Positions 56,194 to 64,000 of a DNA stretch of 64,000 bases are shown here, one piece after another. The stretch lies in the NCBI RefSeq assembly GCF_004027225.2, contig NC_044289.2:11325761-11389760 (forward strand), given 5' to 3'. A model generated the notes under the pieces. The model did not search any database and was not told the origin of the DNA. It saw only the letters and a list, made by a program, of their open reading frames with translations. Source of the stretch: Strigops habroptila. Lineage: Eukaryota; Chordata; Aves; Psittaciformes; Psittacidae. The position numbers and the translations under genes were made by a program. The first letter of the stretch is position 1; every line of letters starts with the position of its first letter.

Positions 56194-59100
56194 GTGAGTG
56201 TGCTAAGGAAACGGTGTGAGCCAGATGGTCCCCTTGAGGGACCCTAAAGTTTTCCCTCCTCCCTTCTATCCATCCCTCCCCTCCCCACATGCGGGCTATC
56301 CCCAGGCTGCCCTGCACCCTGGCAGGCCCAGGCATCACCCCAAAGGATATTTTTCTCGGTCAGGCTCTGCAGGATGGCCACAGTGTTCGTCTGGAACTGC
56401 ACCAGCGCTTCGCACTCGCAGGGGCTGCGGATCTCTGTCTCCCCTTTGCCCTCCTCTGTGACCATGGGGGTTTGGGTGCAGTCAGAGCCACGGCTTCATG
56501 GTGGCTGGCTCTCCCCTGCTCCCGCACAGCACCAGTCCTTTGTTCCTACAGCCACTCAATAGGGCAGGACCTGAGCCTTGGGGCTCCCCCCTCTCCTTTT
56601 TCCTCACTCCTTTTTGCCAGGCTGCATCCCTGCCAGCCCAGCAAGCTCACTGCCAGGCACCCCACCAGGCATCCTATGGAGCTGCCACACACATCGTCAC
56701 AGTGTGCCAAGAACAGCTAGTGCTGAGCTTCACTTTGCCTTCAAGCTGGGCAGAGGGCATACTGACCCTACATCTGCAGCCCTGTGGGGGCCCCAAGAGC
56801 AGGGAGACCTTCATGGTAACCCATCATGGTCCTCCTGTGTCCAGCAGCAGCAGAAGTGCAGGTCTGGACGAGGAGACAGGCCATCTTCGGAGCTGGGGCA
56901 GCATCCCTCAAGGCAGGTGTGACCCCAGCCTCTGCCCATGCACTGGGGTGGCCACTAACACTAACACTTTTGTGTTAACCCCCCAGCTCCACTTTCTCTT
57001 CCAAATCCCTCCCTAAGACCCACCTCTATACCTCACCAGCCTCGTGAGAGCCAGGGGCAGCCTAGGCTCACACCAGCCCAGTCCTGCGGTACACGATGCA
57101 GGGTGACAGAAACCACCCCACTGGCTCTGTGGGGAGAAGAGGACTCCCCTGGCTTGGGGCTGAGCCCCTGGTGTGGCCAGAGCACCCACCTGGGCAGATG
57201 TTCAGCTTGAAGTTCTCCACGAGGTGCGTCATGGTGGTGAAGTCTGCTGAGTAGGAGAAGTGCTGCTCCACTGGCTCAGAGGCGATCGCTCTCAGCTCCT
57301 CTTCCACAGCCTTGCCAACACCCACAGCGAACATAACGATCCCTGCATGGCAAGGATGGACCCTGAGCACTGTGATGGCCACCCCACATCCAGCAGCCCC
57401 AAGCCCAAAGGAAGCAAAGCCAAAGATGTAGGATTTACACTGGGCTTCCCAAATACGCATCAAGAATTTAGGCAGGAAAGAGCAGCACCACCGTGGTGCA
57501 GACTGCTGCATGAAGGATGCTGATCAAAGCAGCCTAAACCATGGCAGAGGCACTTCTGCCTCTGCAGACCTGGGTGATGTAGCATGCCAAGGCTGGATGC
57601 TGCAGCCTCTCCCAGAGCCAGACTCCCCAAGGAACCATCCTGGGGGATGCCCAAGGCACTGCAGTTTGGGGCTTTCCAGCCCCTCATACCTGACTCCTTT
57701 GCTCTCCTGGCCCATTCAGAGATGTCATCCTGGGAGCGCCCATCTGTGAAGACGAGCCCGATTCTGGGGATGTTGTGGGAGGCAGGCCTGGCACCTTCCA
57801 GCTCGGAGAAGCTGTGTTCCACCATGTGCTTGAGGGCAAGGCCTGTCATGGTGCCTTTCTCCATGTACTCCACCTCCATCACCGCCTTCTTGATCTCATC
57901 CGCGCTGTGGTACTTGTTGAGAGGGAACTCAGTGCGGACGCGGCTGGAGTACTGCACCAGCCCCACGCGTGTGCCGTGGGGGGACACCTCCAGCAGGTCC
58001 ACGATGCGGTTCACAAACTGCTTCACCAGCTCAAAGTTTTGGGGCCGGACACTCTTGGAACCATCAATCACCATCACCAGGTCGACATGTCCAGCCCCGC
58101 ACTCTGTGGGTACAGAGGGAAGGTGACAAGGGACCAGCCTGGCCATGGGCACCATCAGAGTGAAGGTGCTCAGAGCTGGGCCTGGGCTTCAGGACACTCT
58201 GTGGACCCCCCAGAACTGCAGCCACCATGAGGCTGGGAAACAGGGCAAAGCATACCCAGGGGTCTCAGCCCCAAAACCTCCACTGCCACCCCAGCATCCC
58301 CTAAAGGTCTTTCCTAGGTCTCCCTTTTCCTCAAAGCTCCTGTTGCATCTTCTGGGCCATGTCTCTGCGGACACAAGCCTGTATCTATCCCCGCAGCAGC
58401 CAGGGCGCTCCCCCAAGCCCAGCCAGCTCTCCATCCTCTTTCAACCCAGCTCAAACTCCCACTTAGATCCCCAGCCCAGTTTCAGGTAAACCCTCGCCAG
58501 GAGCCCAGAGCACGAGGAGGATGCCAAGAGCCTCATCCCAATACTTACTGCTGCACGCCTTGCCGTCAGCCTGGAGCTGCTGACCCTCAGGGCACACGCA
58601 GCGGTAGGAGCCCTCCGTGCTCACACATTTGAATTCACAGCCATGATCCAGCCCGTTGCACAGGTCAGTGGCTGGAAGACAAGCCAAGAGCACAGGGTTA
58701 TCCCCATTCAGGCCCAGGAACAGCCCTTTCCCTAGGGACTGGGCAGGACATAAAGGTATCTGCCATACACCGCAGCCTGCGCCGCACCGGGACGTACCTC
58801 TGCAGGACCTGCTGTCGGGCTGCAGCGTGAACCCGCTGCGGCAGCGGCAGTAGTGCCCATTGGGGATGCTCACACACTCGTGCTGGCAGCTGTGGTTTCC
58901 AAAGCTGCAGTAATCGATCACTGGTAAGAGAAGGAGAGGGGTGGGCAGAAAGGGAAAGACAAGAGAAGGAGAGGGAGAGCAAGAAGCAAATGAAGAAGGG
59001 ACAGGAAGGGAGATGGCCACGTACTGGAGCAGCTCTTCTTGTTCTGGTGGAGGTAGTAACCCGCACGGCAGTGGCACGTGTACGACCCACGAACGCTGAC

Positions 59101-62100
59101 GCATTGGTGTTGACAGCCGTGTCTCCCGTCTGCACACGCATCGATGACTGTGGGGAACAGGACACCATCACCCACCTGTCCCAGCCTCCCTGGGGCAGCT
59201 GAGCAGGGCCTGCTCCAGGGTTTCACAGCAGCTCCCAGCACCATGAGACAAGAAGGAAGAGTCCCATGGTGATGGCCAGGCAAGTTAATACAGCTTTGCA
59301 TTCATCATACAGGGCTAAAACACTGCGCACTTTTGTGGCTGGGATGTGCATCTTCTGGTACTCCCTGCCCAGAGCCCCCTCAGGCTGTGCCCACATGAGT
59401 CCTAAGTGTCCATCCCAGGGTGGTGACCAGGATTTAGCAACGCTGAATGTCCGCAGTCATTACAGACCCAGGAAGCAGCAGGCTCGGTGAACAGAGCACC
59501 CAGGCTGCTGCTGCCCTCCCTGGGTCTTGTGGTGCATTTCAGCTTCCCTCCATGAGACCTGTAACTACAAGCCCTCTACGAGAGTTAGGATAAAAGAAGG
59601 GTTTTTACAGGAACAGGTCTTTCCGTCCACGTTGAGCCTGTAGCCTGGGTTGCATTCACAGTAGAAGGAGCCAGGGGTGCTGATGCAGCTGTGCTGGCAG
59701 CCATGCTCCTGCCCCGTGCACATGTCCACCCCTGCAAGACAGAACAGACATCAGAGCAGCCCACAAGCTGATGCATGGGGATCCCGGCTCTGCCACATGC
59801 CCTGTCTCTGCAGCTGAATCCACTGGGATGACTCACACAGCACCAGTCTTCACGCACTGATTTCCAGTGCACAGACGTGGACACTGTGCGGGGCAGGTTT
59901 CAGAACCGCCTTGGCTTTTTGGTCTACCTGAGTGATAAATCAGTGCTCAGTATTAATTGATACTGACGACAGCTTGAGCTGAGTAAGCAAAAGCTTGAGC
60001 TCAGCTGACACATACTGAAGGAGCCAGGTCTGTGTGTCCATGCAGACAGGAAGGCAATATCTGGTGAGCCCTGGACCCCCTGCTCCAGCACACAAGGACT
60101 CACCACAGCACTAACAGAGCCCTGCATGTGCTCCTTGCTAGAAAACACTGCCTGAAAGAGGCTGGCAGCTGCCTTCTGCCCTTCAACAGATGCTGAAGCA
60201 CATGAGCAAGGTCTTGCCATCTTGCTGCAGTGACAGGTCTTTGACACCAGCATGGCAGGAGACAGACAGGTCTCAGCCTGCAAGCTCCTGACCAGCGTCA
60301 GCATGGCCACAGTGAGAATCAGCCTCCTGGTTTATTAAACACCAGTGTGCATGCAGCAGATGCCGTGCACGTGTCTGTGTAGGAGGAGACCCTGCTCGAG
60401 TCACGTCAAAATGTACACAGGGCTCTGGGATGTGTCATCCATCCCCCATCACACCCAGGGGAACAAGCTCCACATTTCCTGCTCTTTAGTATTCCCATCA
60501 CTGCTGCTGTGACGTCCTGGCTTGGGGCAGAGCTACCATGCATGGGTGAAGAAAATCACTTGCTTGCAATGCTTTCAAAGGTTTCTTTATCTCACCCCAG
60601 GAAAGGTGAGCAAGAGGAAAGGCCACCTCGCTTTGGTATCCTTTGGTGTCCTGGCACCATGCTTCCCTGTCCATGCTGCTCCTAGTAAGGGCAGCCACCC
60701 CAAACACCCCTCTGAATGTCACCTTCTAGCCCAGGTAAGGAGCAGGCACCAGCGCCATCCTTGCCCACCCCTGCAGCCACGGCTCTCACCCACCGCAGAG
60801 CTTGTCCTGGAACTGCTTCCCAAACTGCTGTATGAGCTCGAAGGACTCCACCAGGAAGACGTGCTCCTCCAGCGGTGGCGAGGCCATGGCGCGCAGCGAG
60901 TTCATGTCTGCCCGCTGGATGCCCACGGCGTAGATCTCAATGCCAGCGTTCCGGGCCTGGGTGGCCACCTCAGTGACACGGTCCTGGGGTCTTCCATCCG
61001 TCACGATGATGGCAATGCGGGGGATCTTCTTGTGCAGAGGGCGTGCGCCCTCCTGCGTGGTGAAGGCCACGTTCATGGCATACTGGATGGCCAGCCCTGT
61101 CATGGTGCCCTGCGCCAGCGGGACGATGCTGTTGATGGCTTTCTCCATGTCCGCCCGCGTGAAGAAGGTCTTGAGGGAGAAGATATTCTGCACTTGACTG
61201 GAGTACTGGATCACCCCGACCCGCGTGGCGTTGGGGCCCAAATCCAAGCTGCTGATGATATCCATCATGAACCGACGCATGGTCTCGAACTCGAAGGGGC
61301 GCACGCTGCGGGAACTGTCGATCACAAACACAATGTCCAGGGGACCTGTCCTGCACTTCAGGGCTGGAAGGGGAAAAAGAGACAGTTCAGCCTCACAACT
61401 GCCTGTGGAGAGCAGGGCTGGCAGCAGAGACATCCCTGTGGGATGGCTTGAGGGGTGCTCAGTGGAGGATGGAGAGGGCAGATCTGTGCAGCCCCCACTG
61501 CCAAATAAACCCATGGAGGGTGCTGGCAGAGTAGAAGCAGGGGGGAGAGGCTGGAAGATAGGCCCTGGCTGTGGAGCTGTGAGGAAATGGCAGTATCCCT
61601 CCTCCCCAACACCATCCCTGTAGCCAGACCCAGCTCCTGCTCCCTGTATTTCCACAGCCAGCAGCCCCAGGAGCTGCAGAAACACTTCTCTGTCAGCATC
61701 TGCCCTGGCAAGGTTTAGGCACAGGTTTAGGCAGCAGCATCTTCATCTCTGCAGCAAATCAGAGCATTAAACTGTAAACCAGACCAGTGCCTTTTGCTGT
61801 CCTCTGCAAGCCACAGCCTCTGCCCCAGACCTCTGCACTGCACAGGCTCCTACTTGCTCAAATGGCAAGTAGGAACATACTGCTTTGGGCAATTCTATTC
61901 CCCAACACAGCTCCAGCCTTCCCTGGCTTTTACTGCATTTTGCCAGTTTCTGCCTAAAACCAGGGCTTGCTTTGGTGTTTTATTTTTTAATGGCAGAAAA
62001 TGAGACAGTGAAAAGCACAGCTAAGGGCATGCACATGGCAGGGATCGAGCCAAAGAGCCTCTCTTGGACATATGGGTGCTACTTCCAGTGCAAACTTGGA

Positions 62101-62786
62101 GAGCGTTTAGCAAGTGAAATGCCAATGAACATATTTTGCTTGGCTTGTGTGTACCCAAGCCTGGGAGAATTTGGCCCTAATGGTAAGCAAACACTTTGAG
62201 TCCCTTTGGGATGCTGCCCAGATCCAGGCTGTCATCTCAAGTGCTCTGAAGGTCTCCAAGACATACCCGCTCCTTTCTCCACTTGGTGCCTTCACGGCTT
62301 CTAAACTGGAATCGATTTAGGTGCCTCTGCCCCGGGAGGAGAGGGGCTGGTATCCTGGGTTTGCTTTTTCCTCCCTATCAGGAAACCCATGCTGGGAGGA
62401 GGTTCCCTCTCATGCCTGTGTCTCCTGCTGAGGTCAGAGGGGTGACAAGACCTGAGCTGGGCTGTGTCAAAGCTGAGGACATGCCCGGAGCAAGTGGCAG
62501 CAGACCCACCATGCTGAGGCCGGGCTCAAGCTCCTGCTCCCCTGGGCAGCACTGGGAATTTGAGGTCCCATGCCTGGGGAGACCCTCCATCCTCCTGGGA
62601 ATGTCTTCAAAGAAGAGGCATCGAGTCCCCCCACCTCAAGCAGCAAGGGCTTCACTGCACTTCACTAAGCTTCTCCCTCCTCCAGTCACTCCACACCAGC
62701 CAGGGCTCACCTGCAGGTTTTGGTCTGGCTTCCACCATCGTCAGGAGAAGCAGAAGGAGCGGGATGATGGGCAGGAGCTTCATCAT
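56135..62786 (-). CDS. MATN4: MATN4 (matrilin-4), complete coding region
   Basis: Ten coding exons give a 622-residue secreted matrix adaptor protein, about the length of mammalian matrilin-4. Domains in order: signal peptide (about 1-20), VWA1 (about 30-215, metal-site motif DSSRS), four EGF modules (about 216-379, each with six cysteines), VWA2 (about 382-568, motif DGSKS), a linker with a CxC pair, and a C-terminal coiled coil (about 597-622) with hydrophobic residues at strict 4-3 spacing. Matrilins trimerise through the coil and link collagens and proteoglycans. MATN4 rather than MATN1-3 is assigned from the VWA-4EGF-VWA layout, the coil ending TARLEDLEKQIA, and synteny with KCNS1. All GT-AG junctions are phase 1. 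The last intron is an AT-AC intron. I chose the first of two adjacent ATGs; the second differs by one residue. Confidence 0.95.
56194..56350 (-). other. MATN4: U12-type AT-AC intron in MATN4
   Basis: The 157-base intron starts ATATCCTTT, the canonical U12 5' splice site. It ends TTCCTTAGCACACTCAC, with the U12 branch-site match TTCCTTAGC about ten bases before the AC. Joining A|TT makes an Ile codon and keeps the coil heptad register. Matrilin genes are known to carry an AT-AC intron at this place. Confidence 0.88.
56351..56455 (-). CDS. MATN4: MATN4 exon 9 (linker and start of coiled coil)
   Basis: A 105-base exon. The acceptor GGTCACAG ends at 56456. It encodes a charged linker, the CEC pair expected to form interchain disulfides, and the first heptads to LQSLTEK plus one base. 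Its donor is not GT: the intron begins ATATCCTTT. Confidence 0.85.
57190..57342 (-). CDS. MATN4: MATN4 exon 8 (VWA2, last part)
   Basis: A 153-base, phase 1-1 exon. It completes the VWA fold with IVMFAVGVGKAVEEELRAIA and ends FKLNICP. The donor is CAG|GTGGGT. Confidence 0.93.
57690..58103 (-). CDS. MATN4: MATN4 exon 7 (VWA2, first part)
   Basis: A 414-base, phase 1-1 exon. It includes VDLVMVIDGSKSV (metal site), GTMTGLALKH and IGLVFTDGRSQDD, and ends WARRAKES. The donor is CAG|GTATGA. Confidence 0.93.
58549..58671 (-). CDS. MATN4: MATN4 exon 6 (EGF4)
   Basis: A 123-base, phase 1-1 exon. Six cysteines; opens TDLCNGLDHGCEFKC. Confidence 0.93.
58798..58920 (-). CDS. MATN4: MATN4 exon 5 (EGF3)
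   Basis: A 123-base, phase 1-1 exon. Six cysteines; opens IDYCSFGNHSCQHEC. Confidence 0.93.
59025..59147 (-). CDS. MATN4: MATN4 exon 4 (EGF2)
   Basis: A 123-base, phase 1-1 exon. Six cysteines; opens IDACADGRHGCQHQC. Confidence 0.93.
59609..59731 (-). CDS. MATN4: MATN4 exon 3 (EGF1)
   Basis: A 123-base, phase 1-1 exon. Six cysteines; opens VDMCTGQEHGCQHSC. Confidence 0.92.
59732..60793 (-). other. MATN4: MATN4 intron 2
   Basis: A 1.06-kb intron. An open frame of 128 codons on the minus strand at 59924-60310 has no domain signature and is treated as chance. Confidence 0.8.
60794..61363 (-). CDS. MATN4: MATN4 exon 2 (VWA1)
   Basis: A 570-base exon encodes the first von Willebrand A domain: DIVFVIDSSRSVRPFEF at its start, a metal-site Thr near QGTMTGLA, IVTDGRPQD in the middle, and FGKQFQDKLC at the end. 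The phase-1 donor is G|GTGGGTG at 60793. A second GT six bases on would break the phase. Confidence 0.93.
61364..62710 (-). other. MATN4: MATN4 intron 1
   Basis: A 1.35-kb GT-AG intron in phase 1. No other gene is seen in it. Confidence 0.85.
62711..62786 (-). CDS. MATN4: MATN4 exon 1 (signal peptide)
   Basis: It starts MMKLLPIIPLLLLLL, a clear secretion signal, and ends ARPKPA plus one base. The donor is CAG|GTGAGC. Confidence 0.9.
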
Positions 62787-62817
62787 GCTCTGTGAGACCA
62801 CAGGCTGCGGGGACTCA
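62787..62817 (-). other. MATN4: MATN4 5' UTR segment
   Basis: A good minus-strand acceptor (TTCTCCCTGCAG, ending at 62818) lies 31 bases before the ATG, so a spliced upstream untranslated exon is likely. I could not place that exon. Confidence 0.45.
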
Positions 62818-64000
62818 CTGCAGGGAGAAGACAATGTGCAATCAGTGCTGAGGATGGGCCAAGCCACAGGGTGACATTCACCTGCAGTGGGTGTCCCCAG
62901 ACAGTGCCAAAAACCCTGAGCAGCAGCAGCAGTTTTGACAGATCCATCCCCAAATGTCTCTGGACCCACGTGGGATTTTTCCCATTTAAGGACTGGCAGT
63001 CTCAGCACAGCTAAATTTCATTACAGCAGCAACACTCTGCCAAAGGGTCTGATTTTCTGCTCTGGGTGGAGCTGGCCAAGCCTTATTTTCACTTGCAAAC
63101 CAGGCGGATGGGATGTTCAGCCAAATACTTTTTCACTGGCGGAGCGGCTGCTCTCCGCAGCCAGCCGGAGAGTGAGAAAGCTGCACCCGGGGATGCAGAG
63201 CACCTCCTGAAGCTCCCTCTGCACAGGAAGAGAAGCCCCCAGAGGAAACACCAGCACAGACAAAACCTGCTCAGAAGTGTCTCAAAGTCACTGGCAAAGA
63301 CCATTTTTCCAAGCAGCTCCATAAATCTGTTCTCTGCCTTTTTCCAAACTACCTCTGGAGAGCAGAAGCCTCTGCAGGCACAGGGTGTAACGGTGCCTGT
63401 GCAGATGGGCTTGCACCCATTCCCCCTGGGCAGGGTGTTGGGTGAAGCACTGCTGCTCTCCTTCACATCACCTCAGGGGACCCCACCATTGTCACCAATG
63501 CTTTGCAGCTCTCCCCATCCTTCTCGCTTTTCTGAGGGATGCTCTGCACCCCAACAGTGTTTGAGATGGGACAACTGAGGGAAAAGATGTTTAAACCAGT
63601 TACCCAAAACCTCAGCTTGTCATTTGTCTCCCTCTGTGGCCACCTCTGTGTTGCCTTTCCCTGCCTTTGCGCAGCTCCTGCAGGGACATGGATTTATTTG
63701 GCTTATTTTTATCACTTTTATCCAGCCCTGGTTGGAAACTCAAGGAGCTGCGGGGTGGAAGTGCCACAGGTAATGCAGCTTCCCCGGGGATACACCAGCA
63801 CCATTACTGGGCATAGATACTAGAAGGGTGCTTTAAAAAAGAAAAAAAAAAGCATACGGAAATTCATTTTATCAGTAGTTATCAGCTGTATTTATTTAGC
63901 CTCAGGAGGTCTCAGTTGTAATTCATCACCAGGGTTGCCATTTAATTGCTCAGTGGTTACGTGCAGCCCTGAACCTCATGTATTTGATAGCAGGGACACC
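62818..64000. other. Sequence upstream of MATN4
   Basis: Probably MATN4 promoter or first-intron sequence. I see no coding exon of the next gene expected from mammalian synteny. An AT-rich stretch with poly-A (63835-63852) lies near the window end. Confidence 0.5.

Noticed and set aside
56203-56338. GT-AG intron for the last MATN4 junction
   Set aside because: In frame, but it inserts six residues and shifts the coil relative to the family. The AT-AC pair has near-perfect U12 signals and gives the expected 622 residues.
57584-58126. 180-codon + strand open frame
   Set aside because: Antisense shadow of the MATN4 VWA2 exon.
59924-60310. 128-codon Cys/Ser-rich frame in MATN4 intron 2
   Set aside because: Cysteine spacing fits neither WAP nor EGF. 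It has no splice sites in phase with MATN4.
60522-61451. 309-codon + strand open frame
   Set aside because: Antisense shadow of the MATN4 VWA1 exon and its flanks.
1-64000. CRISPR arrays, bacterial operons, tRNA or rRNA genes
   Set aside because: No regular spacer-repeat arrays, ribosome-binding sites, or cloverleaf-forming A/B-box pairs were seen. The window is vertebrate nuclear DNA.

Overview
The window is vertebrate nuclear DNA, and almost certainly from a bird. The genes have introns with GT-AG splice sites. The interspersed repeats are CR1 retroposons with the avian-type tail (catagaatc/gattctgtg). There is also a solo LTR of a kind common in bird genomes. Base composition shifts from AT-rich intron sequence on the left to GC-rich, gene-dense sequence on the right. 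I cannot name the species.

Layout. (1) 1-24030, + strand: the last two coding exons of STK4 (MST1 kinase, Hippo pathway), separated by a 19.84-kb intron that holds a solo LTR and two CR1 copies, followed by a roughly 3-kb 3' UTR. (2) 28115-40539, - strand: KCNS1 (Kv9.1, an electrically silent potassium-channel subunit), tail-to-tail with STK4. It has two coding exons encoding 473 aa and a likely non-coding first exon in a CpG island near 40.5 kb. (3) 40.9-51.2 kb: GC-rich sequence with no gene I can support. (4) 51200-52050, - strand: a small three-exon gene for a secreted single-WAP-domain protein of 76 aa, resembling elafin/SLPI. (5) 55188-62817, - strand: complete MATN4 (matrilin-4), ten coding exons and 622 aa, with VWA, four EGF, VWA and coiled-coil domains. 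(6) 62.8-64 kb: MATN4 upstream sequence.

The order STK4, KCNS1, WAP gene, MATN4 and their relative strands match the mammalian segment on human 20q13.12. In mammals the KCNS1-MATN4 interval is expanded into many WFDC/semenogelin genes; here I see one WAP gene. The genes do not form one pathway: they are a conserved neighbourhood containing a kinase, a channel modulator, a protease inhibitor or host-defence peptide, and a cartilage-type matrix adaptor.

I found no undescribed multi-gene system. The strongest unusual signals are a U12-type AT-AC intron splitting the MATN4 coiled coil, an elafin-like inhibitory loop with a Met-Met scissile position in a very basic WAP protein, a degenerate GC-rich tandem array beside the KCNS1 CpG promoter, and several AT-rich islands in GC-rich flanks that may be conserved regulatory elements. 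All splice sites were placed by hand from reading frame, phase and consensus. UTR ends are inferred from poly(A) signals.
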